From Prolixibacteraceae bacterium (GTDB lineage: Bacteria; Bacteroidota; Bacteroidia; Bacteroidales; Prolixibacteraceae), in NCBI GenBank assembly GCA_028282705.1, contig JANQHI010000031.1:1-64000 (forward strand): a DNA stretch of 64,000 nt, given 5' to 3'. Below the pieces are notes generated by a model. That model was not told where the DNA came from. It saw only the letters and a list, made by a program, of their open reading frames with translations, and made no database searches. Position numbers and translations under genes: made by a program. This document shows positions 8,155 through 15,013 of the stretch, piece after piece. Position 1 is the first letter of the stretch. The number at the start of each line of letters is the position of its first letter.

Positions 8155-8973
8155 ATGAAACAAAAATCGAATCTTTTTAAACTACGCTTCTTGAGCGTTT
8201 TTGTGTTAATGGCATTCTTTTCCATGCCACTGAGTTTAACTATCTATGCCAAAGGTGGGGGGAATCCCCCTGCCACATTGGAGACCTGTATCGTTTTTAT
8301 CGATAAAAGCGGTTCGGTGAATTCTGACTCGCCTGTGCTGCAAATGTACCGTGAACGGTTGGCTTCCATTCTTTCCCGGAATGTGACCAAACGAGGGGAT
8401 GTTGTGGTCGTTTCGTTCATTTATGAACAAACCGATAACAAAGCCAACCAATATGTATTCCCTTATGACCCTCCGCAATCAAGGGACAAAAAAATGAGCA
8501 GCAATGCAAAACGGATGGAGCAAATCCGGTATAACCAACGGCTGAGGGCATATAAAAAAACGTTTGCAGAAACGGTTATGGAAAAAGCCTTTGCCGTTGC
8601 CCCGTCCCGGACACAAACCGATATTGTCGGCAGTATTTCCAAATTAGTTGACTTGACCGCTTCCGGTTCAAACCGGAACTACAGGGCATACTACTTCTCC
8701 GACATGGTGGAATCATCAGCTTTCCGTTCCATGTCGTTTTCTTCTTCCGGGGGCATGCAATCGTTAGCCGATGCGGAGCAATTGGCAAAATCTGATTTTT
8801 CAAAGATTTTGCAACGGTACAACCTGAAACAAAACTGCCTCTCTCAAATCAGCGAAATTTGTGTGTTTTTCCCTGCTGTGGAAATGGACATGAACAGAGC
8901 TTTTTCTATTGTCCCCGGCTATTGGGATTACATTTTCCATCAATTCGGGGTGAAAACAATCAATTACTACTAA
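8155..8973 (+). CDS. Secreted vWA-like protein with DxSGS motif
   Basis: This 272-residue protein has a clear signal peptide (basic KLR, then FLSVFVLMAFFSMPLSLTIYA, residues 8-32). The mature protein opens with TCIVFIDKSGSVNSDSP. D50-K-S-G-S54 fits the metal-ion-dependent adhesion site of von Willebrand A domains after a beta strand, and YFSDMVESS (about 180-188) resembles the later strand with an acidic residue. It should be periplasmic or exported. It follows the membrane protein at 7138 by 24 bp and is probably co-transcribed with it. The substrate is unknown. Confidence 0.65.
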   Translation: MKQKSNLFKLRFLSVFVLMAFFSMPLSLTIYAKGGGNPPATLETCIVFIDKSGSVNSDSPVLQMYRERLASILSRNVTKRGDVVVVSFIYEQTDNKANQYVFPYDPPQSRDKKMSSNAKRMEQIRYNQRLRAYKKTFAETVMEKAFAVAPSRTQTDIVGSISKLVDLTASGSNRNYRAYYFSDMVESSAFRSMSFSSSGGMQSLADAEQLAKSDFSKILQRYNLKQNCLSQISEICVFFPAVEMDMNRAFSIVPGYWDYIFHQFGVKTINYY

Positions 8974-8990
8974 CCTTTTACAATTACACT

Positions 8991-9257
8991 ATGGACGAAA
9001 CATTATGGGTTGTAAAGAAAGGTGTGTTAAAGGCTTTTCTTGAAGAAATTCTGAATACTCATCTTTCTAAAGAACCAAATGAATGGATTTTGGAATCCGA
9101 AGCTATGGAACTTTTGGGCATCAAGTCCAAAAGCCACCTCTGGAAATTAAGGTCAGAAGGGCGTATTACGTATACTCAACCATCTCGCAAGATTTTACTT
9201 TATAGTAGAAGTTCTATACACGAGTATCTAAATTCTCACATTCAAAAAGCATTTTGA
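8991..9257 (+). CDS. Excisionase-like helix-turn-helix protein (HTH_17/MerR-type)
   Basis: The protein has 88 residues from ATG 8991. The C-terminal half reads WILESEAMELLGIKSKSHLWKLRSEGRITYTQPSRKILLYSRSSIHEYL. This is the winged HTH layout of Bacteroidota excisionase-like and 'helix-turn-helix domain' proteins that sit near mobilization modules. These proteins bind att or oriT DNA or regulate the element. The frame is open further upstream into the preceding gene, but 8991 is the first ATG past that gene's stop. The stop overlaps the next start, so translation is coupled. Confidence 0.75.
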   Translation: MDETLWVVKKGVLKAFLEEILNTHLSKEPNEWILESEAMELLGIKSKSHLWKLRSEGRITYTQPSRKILLYSRSSIHEYLNSHIQKAF

Positions 9258-9547
9258 TGAAACTAAATGAAATAGAAGAAAAAATGAACCAGGTTCAATT
9301 CCGGTCAGGGTATAACACTGGTAGAAGGCTGTTTAAATATCGAAACAGTAAGGTCGTAAAAGCAATGTTACAAAACATTGCCTCTCTAAATATCGAAGAT
9401 CACTACACGTTGGGGCTTGCTGCAGGATACGAAGCAGCACGATCAAAAGACCCGTCGAAGCGTACAAGGCTCAACGAACTTGATGTGATCTTTGATAAAA
9501 GCAAAGAAAATGAGAAAGAAAAAGGCAAAGAGGATTTAGAGAGATGA
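9257..9547 (+). CDS. Small 'G-x3-G' family protein, copy 1
   Basis: This is a 96-residue protein from ATG 9257, which overlaps the previous stop. It has two short glycine-spaced helices, FRSGYNTGRRLFKY and YTLGLAAGYEAARS, then a charged tail. The same pattern recurs in the next two genes (AYNAGFEYGITRAL…HIAGIRDGYRQGL and RFDKGKKIGLNLA…FRQGLIAGFLEY). These three adjacent genes therefore look like diverged paralogs. Function unknown; the location directly before mobC and the relaxase suggests a role in or near the relaxosome. Confidence 0.6.
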   Translation: MKLNEIEEKMNQVQFRSGYNTGRRLFKYRNSKVVKAMLQNIASLNIEDHYTLGLAAGYEAARSKDPSKRTRLNELDVIFDKSKENEKEKGKEDLER

Positions 9548-9819
9548 GAAAGAGGTCAAATGTAATCTCTAACAGGGAAGCGTATAACGCGGGCTTTGAA
9601 TACGGCATAACCCGTGCCTTGGATGTGAAGAAAGTCAATTTTAAATCATTGCATCCACTCAAAGCCCTTGTTTCCCCTGCTTACCTTACAAGTCATATTG
9701 CCGGTATTCGTGACGGGTATCGGCAGGGTTTGTGGAAATACGAAAAACAACGGCAGGAAAAACGGCTTCGGGAGTTATCCCTGATACAAGCCACGAAAGA
9801 CAAAGACCGTGAACGTTAA
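9544..9819 (+). CDS. Small 'G-x3-G' family protein, copy 2
   Basis: This 91-residue basic protein starts inside the stop of copy 1 (ATGA overlap). Its glycine-spaced helices are EAYNAGFEYGITRALDV (about 12-28) and TSHIAGIRDGYRQGLWKYEKQ (about 50-70), followed by a Lys/Arg/Glu tail. It lacks cysteines and membrane segments. The tight coupling to copy 1 argues for a shared complex. No known domain is recognised. Confidence 0.6.
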   Translation: MRKRSNVISNREAYNAGFEYGITRALDVKKVNFKSLHPLKALVSPAYLTSHIAGIRDGYRQGLWKYEKQRQEKRLRELSLIQATKDKDRER

Positions 9820-9889
9820 AAAACATTTCATTTTAAAAAAACAGGATATGGAAAAAAATAATGAACCTCATTTTAAAAACTAATAGATT

Positions 9890-10354
9890 ATGAATAGACG
9901 ATTCGACAAAGGGAAAAAGATTGGACTCAATTTAGCAGAATCCGATCCAAAAACACTTGATGAAATACTCTCCGTGCTTCATCCGGCATCTCAATTTCGG
10001 CAGGGGCTAATTGCTGGATTCTTGGAATACGATAAAGAACAAAAACCACGTGCAGGAGACTTTAATGATTGGATTTGTAAATGCGGGAATAGTTTTTCAC
10101 ACGAGGGCTATCGGAGTTTTGATGAAGATGGAAAAACGAGTTATTCAGATTCAAGCTATTTCTGCTGTAAGCGGTGCGGTTATACAGATAAACTAAAAAT
10201 ATTGCGTACCACCACGAAACACCCAAAAGCCCCTGATAGAGAAATCCCTCTTAAAGTATACGAAAACACAGAAAAGAGGAAAAAAATTCTGGCAGATATA
10301 AAAAAACAAAAGAGGGATAAAAAACAGGAACAAATGAAAGATTTTGAACGCTAA
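9890..10354 (+). CDS. Small 'G-x3-G' family protein, copy 3, with zinc-ribbon-like insert
   Basis: This 154-residue protein begins with the same type of helices as the two genes before it (RFDKGKKIGLNLAESD, FRQGLIAGFLEYDK). It then adds a CKCGNSF…FCCKRCGYTD segment (about 60-103), where spaced cysteine pairs would fit a zinc ribbon. A basic tail follows. The gene ends just before a strong terminator hairpin, so 8991-10354 probably form one transcription unit separate from mobC. Nucleic-acid binding is plausible from the ribbon but not shown. Confidence 0.6.
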   Translation: MNRRFDKGKKIGLNLAESDPKTLDEILSVLHPASQFRQGLIAGFLEYDKEQKPRAGDFNDWICKCGNSFSHEGYRSFDEDGKTSYSDSSYFCCKRCGYTDKLKILRTTTKHPKAPDREIPLKVYENTEKRKKILADIKKQKRDKKQEQMKDFER

Positions 10355-10371
10355 AAAACTTTTCGGCAAAA

Positions 10372-10405
10372 CGGGGAGGTAGTGTATAACGCCTCCCCGA
10401 TTTTT
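10372..10405 (+). terminator. Rho-independent terminator before mobC
   Basis: CGGGGAGG (10372-10379) pairs with CCTCCCCG (10392-10399) around a 12-nt loop and is followed by ATTTTT. It closes the 8991-10354 unit. The T-run is also the start of the repeated TTTTTAACCAAGTA box, so the hairpin could equally belong to an origin of transfer. Confidence 0.75.
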
Positions 10406-10419
10406 AACCAAGTAATACC
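10401..10419 (+). repeat. Copy 2 of TTTTTAACCAAGTARTACC, directly before mobC
   Basis: It matches 5267-5285 in 18 of 19 positions. The mobC ATG follows 5 nt after it. Its position between a strong hairpin and the relaxase operon fits an oriT nick-region element or a MobC binding site. Confidence 0.45.
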
Positions 10420-10424
10420 AGCTC

Positions 10425-10961
10425 ATGAACTTTTACCAATTCCTTCAAGAAAGGAATCTTCTTCACATGCTCGAATTTCCCTCAGAGCTTCCCAAGCTTC
10501 GGGAAGAATACCGGGCGTATTATAAAAAGATGTATGCGAAAGAGTATGTTAAAAAGCGTGTACACCGGGTTGTTATTTTCACGCCGGAGGAGTATGCACG
10601 GCTATTGGCTGCCAGTAGAAACCACAACAAACCCTTCTCAACGTTCGTCCGGGAATCGGCGTTAGCCTACACGTCCAACGGGTACATCCTCCCTGACCAA
10701 TCAGAGACAAAGGCGGTGTTAATAGCCCTGAAAAGATACGGGGTAAACCTCAACCAGATCAGCCATTTATGCAACTCAATCCAGTCGGTTCGGAGTAAGG
10801 AAATAATCAAAGTCCAAAACAACTTTAATGCGCTCGCAAAAGATATTCAGCGGATATATACCCAACCCGTGCAGATTGAAGATTTTGTCCGTGATGTTGT
10901 GAAGAAGAATCCTGATTATGCCCCCAAAATTTACCACGTCCTTAACTCCCTAAAAAAATGA
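10425..10961 (+). CDS. mobC: Mobilization relaxosome protein MobC-like
   Basis: The protein has 178 residues. The middle carries the ribbon-helix-helix-like pattern of MobC/MbpC proteins: VVIFTPEEYARLLAASRNHNKPFSTFVRESAL (about 48-80), then ALKRYGVNLNQISHLCNSI (about 103-121), the conserved stretch that precedes the C-terminal helices. Such proteins bind oriT and help load the relaxase. The stop overlaps the relaxase start (ATGA), the classical arrangement. The family call is confident; the symbol follows common use. Confidence 0.85.
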   Translation: MNFYQFLQERNLLHMLEFPSELPKLREEYRAYYKKMYAKEYVKKRVHRVVIFTPEEYARLLAASRNHNKPFSTFVRESALAYTSNGYILPDQSETKAVLIALKRYGVNLNQISHLCNSIQSVRSKEIIKVQNNFNALAKDIQRIYTQPVQIEDFVRDVVKKNPDYAPKIYHVLNSLKK

Positions 10962-11845
10962 TCGTGAAATCACTTCGCCACTCTTCTCCAAAATTTGGAT
11001 ACATAATTAATTACGTCGCCGACGGAATTCCCTCAGAAAAAGATTACCGTTGGATAGCAATGCACAACCTGAGCCAAGGGGCTGACCGGAAATCCATCAT
11101 TTCCGAGTTTGAAGAAAACGCCCGATACCTGCAACAACGCAAGAATCCTTCTCGCAAGAAAGTGTTTAAGTACCACGAGGTATTAGCCTTTGCGAAAGAC
11201 AGCACTCTGCTCCTGACCAAAGAAAAATTACAATCCATTGCCCGTGAGTATATCCGGCTTCGTGACGGGGACAATTCTGCTTTGGGAATTTGCGTCCCTC
11301 ACTATGAAAACGGGAAACACGTTCATCTTCATTTTGTGTTTTCTTCGAACCACATTTTATCTAGTAAATCCTCTGACATGCGCATGGACAACGCTTTTTA
11401 TTACGAACTCCGTAGAAATATAGAAAGGTTTACCCTCAAAAACTTCCCCGAACTTCACCACAGCACTGTGTACCTTGATAAAAAAGAACTGGCGCAGTTG
11501 CTGCCAAAAGAAATACTTGCCGAACGGGAAGAGCCGGAATTATCTACTCCAAAAAACTTTGGGAAACAGACGAAGAAACAATTGGTCGCTGACACGGTTC
11601 GAGAAATTTTGGATAAAAGTACTTCGCTTCATGATTTTGTAAGCCGTGTAAATGCAAGTGATGGTTTGGAAACCTATTCCAGGAATGGAAAGCTTGCAGG
11701 GATTATTAAAGACGGGAAAAAATACCGACTCAAAACATTGGGTATTCAATTGTTGCCGGAAAACCTCAAAGTGTTGGAACGGCTAGGCGAATTGGAAGAT
11801 TTGCGGCGCAAACAGGAACGGGAAGGATTAGCCATGAGCCGTTAG
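10958..11845 (+). CDS. Relaxase / mobilization nuclease
   Basis: This 295-residue protein has the layout of the relaxase/mobilization nuclease family (VirD2-like, PF03432). Tyrosines near the N-terminus (YIINYVADG, residues 15-23) could provide the nicking Tyr, and H121-V-H123-L-H125 (KHVHLHFVFS) is the metal-binding three-His motif. It should cut one strand at oriT and pilot it to the recipient. It is translationally coupled to mobC, and the coupling protein follows 38 bp downstream. The C-terminal part (about 200-295) is charged and lacks a helicase domain, as expected for mobilizable elements. Confidence 0.88.
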   Translation: MIVKSLRHSSPKFGYIINYVADGIPSEKDYRWIAMHNLSQGADRKSIISEFEENARYLQQRKNPSRKKVFKYHEVLAFAKDSTLLLTKEKLQSIAREYIRLRDGDNSALGICVPHYENGKHVHLHFVFSSNHILSSKSSDMRMDNAFYYELRRNIERFTLKNFPELHHSTVYLDKKELAQLLPKEILAEREEPELSTPKNFGKQTKKQLVADTVREILDKSTSLHDFVSRVNASDGLETYSRNGKLAGIIKDGKKYRLKTLGIQLLPENLKVLERLGELEDLRRKQEREGLAMSR

Positions 11846-11883
11846 CTATTAGCTGTTAGACATTAAAATTTAAAAATAAATTT

Positions 11884-13212
11884 ATGAATAGCTTTTTCTC
11901 AGATTCACATATTGGTAAATCCGCAAAGTTCCTGACCGGGTTTAAGAAGTTCAACCTGTTGAATCGTTATAATGACGGGCTGTGTATTGATGGTCGCAAT
12001 AAGATATCACTAAAAAGGTCAATGCAACATGCCCTCGTTTTGGCTCCGTCTGGAGCTGGAAAAACGACATCGTACATTATTCCAAATTTATTGCGGTTAA
12101 AACAGGGCAGCGCAATAGTGCTCGACCCGAGTCAGGAAATCTATAATTTGTGTTCCTCGTATCTCTCTAAAAACTTCGAGGTTCACATGCTGAATGTGAC
12201 CGATTTGTCAAAAAGTGGGCAGTGGAATCCATTAGAAAAGGCAACCACGCCGGAAGACCGGAAAATGATCTCTGAAGCAATCATTACCAGTGCGTACCCC
12301 AATTCTCAGGGAAGCGACAAATTTTGGGAGGATGGGGCGAGAAGTTTGATTAATGTACTGTTAGAAGCGGTTTCCAATATCCCGGAAAAAAGAAGCCTCT
12401 TTTATATTTATCAATTGTTGAATCGGTTCAATCACGATCAGGATACTGTGAATACATTATTGGCAGAAAACCTTTCTGAGAATATGTGGCTCACGTTCAA
12501 AGGTCTGGTAACGCAACCAGAGAAGGTCTTCGGGAGCCAGTTAGCGACAGCGAAAATCAGTTTGAGCCCGTTGGATTCACCTGCGTTGGCAAAACTGACA
12601 TCCGGGAAATCGACCATTGATTTTGCTGCATTCCGTAAAAAACCATCTATCCTATTCATCGTTGTGCCGGAACACCTTGTGAAAAATTTTTCGTTTTTTT
12701 TAAGCCTCCTGTACCGAGAGCTTTTTGAGACATTTATGGAGGTGCCCAAAAAAGAAGATTTGCCAGTTTACATGCTCCTTGATGAAGTGGGGAATACGTT
12801 TGTAAATGGATTATCTGGCTATATTACAACGTTGAGGAAAAGAAAGGTTTCCGTAAGCCTGATCCTTCAAAGTACCCGGCAATTATACAGTCTTTATAAT
12901 GACGATGCGGACACAATCCTCGAAAACACCCTAAACCACCTTTATTTTCCGGGACTTAGTTTGGAAACGTGCCAGAAACTAAGTAACAAAATAGGTTTTC
13001 GTTATACAGACCAACAATCCGCATTTTTCCCAACGAATAAGAAAGAATACAACCGGGAAGCCCTGATGTCGGCGGAATCCATACGTACGCTTAAAGACAA
13101 CCGAGCTATATACCTTTACGCTAACCTGCCTCCGGTGATGCTTCGTTTAAAGCCCTGGTATAAGTCTTTGGCGATGAAACTCAAATTGCGCAAAGGAAGG
13201 AGGTCGAGATGA
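11884..13212 (+). CDS. VirD4/TraG-like type IV coupling protein
   Basis: This 442-residue ATPase has Walker A APSGAGKTT (54-62) and a Walker B-like strand ending VYMLLDEVGNTF (about 300). The later LILQSTRQLYSLY and ETCQKLSNKIG stretches are typical of TraG/VirD4 proteins. These proteins link the relaxosome to a type IV secretion channel. No N-terminal transmembrane helices are present, whereas full VirD4 proteins have two. The small hydrophobic protein encoded next, overlapping its stop, might supply the membrane anchor. No mating-pore genes are in the window, so the element would need a helper. Confidence 0.88.
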   Translation: MNSFFSDSHIGKSAKFLTGFKKFNLLNRYNDGLCIDGRNKISLKRSMQHALVLAPSGAGKTTSYIIPNLLRLKQGSAIVLDPSQEIYNLCSSYLSKNFEVHMLNVTDLSKSGQWNPLEKATTPEDRKMISEAIITSAYPNSQGSDKFWEDGARSLINVLLEAVSNIPEKRSLFYIYQLLNRFNHDQDTVNTLLAENLSENMWLTFKGLVTQPEKVFGSQLATAKISLSPLDSPALAKLTSGKSTIDFAAFRKKPSILFIVVPEHLVKNFSFFLSLLYRELFETFMEVPKKEDLPVYMLLDEVGNTFVNGLSGYITTLRKRKVSVSLILQSTRQLYSLYNDDADTILENTLNHLYFPGLSLETCQKLSNKIGFRYTDQQSAFFPTNKKEYNREALMSAESIRTLKDNRAIYLYANLPPVMLRLKPWYKSLAMKLKLRKGRRSR

Positions 13213-13475
13213 TCTGCCTGTTGAATTTTCTTTTTGTTATCAGCCTGCTCCTTTTCTTTTTTAAGCGAAGTTGGTTCTATTCGCTTTGGAGGTGGATTTT
13301 CCGGCAAGCCAGGTGGCTTTTTAGAGGGATGGTTTTCCTGTTAGGGAAAATCAGCAGGTTTTTACTTTGGTTCCTGCCCCGTTTTATTTATTGGATCGGT
13401 TGGGTATTGTGGGAATTTCTCCGATTTTGTTTTCGTGCAATTGAGGCTTTATTCCAATTGCTCGCTGCCCGGTAG
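13209..13475 (+). CDS. Small aromatic-rich membrane protein next to coupling protein
   Basis: This 88-residue protein is almost entirely hydrophobic and rich in Trp, Phe and Arg. It has about three helices (LLNFLFVISLLLFFF, WLFRGMVFLLGKISRFLLWFL, FIYWIGWVLWEFLRF). It overlaps the coupling-protein stop by 4 nt, which argues for co-translation. Because that coupling protein lacks its own membrane helices, this may be a detached anchor. That is inference; no family is recognised. Confidence 0.6.
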   Translation: MICLLNFLFVISLLLFFFKRSWFYSLWRWIFRQARWLFRGMVFLLGKISRFLLWFLPRFIYWIGWVLWEFLRFCFRAIEALFQLLAAR

Positions 13476-13506
13476 GGCAATGGGATTTTTAAGGGATGCC
13501 CTTAAA

Positions 13507-13709
13507 CAAGTCGCCAACCAAATATTCCATATAGGACACTTTGGTTTAATATTGGGTTGGCGTACTTGCTTAACCCCCAAATTCACAGCCTCAATTTTTT
13601 AATTACCCAAAATAGTTGCTAACTTTATGATACCGATTAGTTCTTAATCGGTGTGTTTGGGGGTTAACATTCAAACAGGAGTGCAGAGGTGCTCCTGTTT
13701 ATTTTTTTT
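13507..13709. other. Noncoding cluster of inverted repeats after the mobilization operon
   Basis: No gene is visible between 13476 and 13954. Three nested or adjacent structures occur. CAAGTCGCCAACCAAATATT (13507-13526) is inverted at 13548-13568 with small mismatches. TTAACCCCCAAA (13570-13581) is matched exactly by TTTGGGGGTTAA (13656-13667), enclosing a hairpin ACCGATTA/TAATCGGT (13632-13652). The last is the terminator at 13673. Such density fits an origin of transfer, an attachment or replication site, or a structured RNA. The remaining 13710-13954 shows nothing clear. Confidence 0.5.
13673..13709 (+). terminator. Strong rho-independent terminator
   Basis: AAACAGGAG (13673-13681) pairs with CTCCTGTTT (13692-13700) across a 10-nt loop, followed by A and eight T. 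It would end transcription of the mobilization operon or of a small RNA from the inverted-repeat region just upstream. Confidence 0.85.
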
Positions 13710-13954
13710 CTACTGAAATATCAGCGTAAGTTTTATTTTTATTCAATCCGTAAGCATCCCCATACGAAATTTACAGGAGGATTCTTCAAAAGGAAGTGAA
13801 ATAAACGTGGGTCGGCAATTTAGGGTGGGTTTTATGTCGAACTCTTTTGAAAATCTTCTGGAAATGGAAGTACCTTTCGAACGGATTTAAATGAAATAAT
13901 TTCGACTACAAACAATTTTGTGTTATAACCCCTCCGTTTCCTATCAATATTCAC

Positions 13955-14197
13955 ATGGCTCTTGAAAAGAGTTCGGCTTTTAATAATGCCGAAAAAAATG
14001 GAGATGAAATTCTTCAAAAAACATTAAAAGTCGTCAATAAACCTTATAAAGACAAATATGTACCAGGCATCAATATACAAGGTAATTATTTGAAAGTTTA
14101 TGGCTTTGATACTGGTGACAAAGTAGAAGTCTTAGTTTCAGAAAACCAAATCAGTATTTCAAAAATAGTTGATAATGCAAATGGTTTGGGCATTTAG
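13955..14197 (+). CDS. SymE-like type I toxin
   Basis: This is an 80-residue protein. The C-terminal half, KYVPGINIQGNYLKVYGFDTGDKVEVLVSENQISISK (34-70), fits the SymE toxin fold, an AbrB-like swapped-hairpin barrel of the form VPxIxLxGxWLxxxGFxxGxxVxV. In Escherichia coli SymE is SOS-induced, condenses nucleoids and is repressed by an antisense RNA (SymR) over its 5' end. The N-terminal 30 residues are variable here. It converges with the methyltransferase gene, the two stops overlapping by 4 nt. An inverted repeat (13840-13849 with 13966-13975) brackets the start. No antisense promoter could be proven. Confidence 0.7.
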   Translation: MALEKSSAFNNAEKNGDEILQKTLKVVNKPYKDKYVPGINIQGNYLKVYGFDTGDKVEVLVSENQISISKIVDNANGLGI

Positions 14198-14814
14198 CCC
14201 AAACCATTTTGCTCGCGAAAATCTTTCGTTGAAAGCCACCAAAATTCAGGTCGCCCATTATAACCGATTTCCCAAACAACCCAGCAATAGCGTTGCTTCT
14301 TAATGGAATATCCAGCTTGGGAAGGATCACCATAAGGGTAGCATGTTAAATCATCTAATCCTAAGATAGCTTTGGGTGGTGTATTTTGGAATGCTTTTGT
14401 CCTTTTCGGGTAACAAAGCGAAGCCAGGTTTAAAAGCATTGCCACTTTTCCTCCTGTTTGGCGGCAAAAATTCAACGCTTGCTTAATAAACTGGTCACCT
14501 AACCCGAAACCATAAGGTGGATTGGTGATAATGTTTTTTGCCAACGGCTTTGTTTGGGTTAAAAAATTGACACCACCTGTGCCAAATCCACGATCAATTA
14601 AGTCGGTGCTAACAACATCATACCCTGCACCTTTCAGGACTTTCGAGATATCTCCTGTACCACATGCAGGCTCCCAGATAGAGTCATCAAAAGAAATTTC
14701 GCTTAATAATGCACGGGTTGCCTCATGCGGAGTTGGATAAAACTCAAATGATGCCCTTTGAGTTTTGCGAAATGAAGGAATAAAAGAAGCGTTTCCGGTT
14801 TGTGTTTTCATCAT
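14194..14814 (-). CDS. Adenine-specific DNA methyltransferase-like protein
   Basis: The protein has 206 residues from ATG 14814, chosen because the upstream in-frame extension runs through a strong hairpin. Motifs are FYPTP (25-29), the SAM-binding EPACGTGD (48-55), the strand end VVSTDLIDRG and the catalytic NPPYGF (98-103). This is the layout of solitary N6-adenine methyltransferases of phages and mobile elements. It has no obvious target-recognition domain and no restriction partner beside it. It may protect the element from restriction; that role is inferred. The stop overlaps the SymE-like gene. Confidence 0.8.
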   Translation of the reverse strand: MMKTQTGNASFIPSFRKTQRASFEFYPTPHEATRALLSEISFDDSIWEPACGTGDISKVLKGAGYDVVSTDLIDRGFGTGGVNFLTQTKPLAKNIITNPPYGFGLGDQFIKQALNFCRQTGGKVAMLLNLASLCYPKRTKAFQNTPPKAILGLDDLTCYPYGDPSQAGYSIKKQRYCWVVWEIGYNGRPEFWWLSTKDFREQNGLG

Positions 14815-14867
14815 TTTGAAATTGGTTAAAAAATAAAAACACGCTCCCCTTGCCCGAACCGAAAGGG

Positions 14868-14917
14868 AAAAAATCAAGGAGGAATCCGTCGGCCGACGGA
14901 GCATTCCTTGATTTTTT
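14868..14917. terminator. Very strong bidirectional hairpin upstream of the methyltransferase
   Basis: A run AAAAAATCAAGGA is mirrored by TCCTTGATTTTTT, and the centre is CCGTCGGCCGACGG. The whole 50-nt sequence is a nearly perfect palindrome with A- and T-runs at the two ends, so it could terminate in both directions. It lies between the methyltransferase start and the Fic 3' end, isolating the two. It could also be a palindromic insertion. Confidence 0.7.
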
Positions 14918-15013
14918 CTCAGTGAGGGCAATCTTTGTGATTTTTATTGTGACCAATTGAGATGAAAACAGGGCAAACGCAAATATCGGTGTATTTTGTT
15001 TACGGGTTTGATT

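Noticed and set aside
13507..13568. Integron attC site, suggested by GCCAAC…GTTGGC
   Set aside because: The core bases do not fit RYYYAAC/GTTRRRY, and no integron integrase is present.
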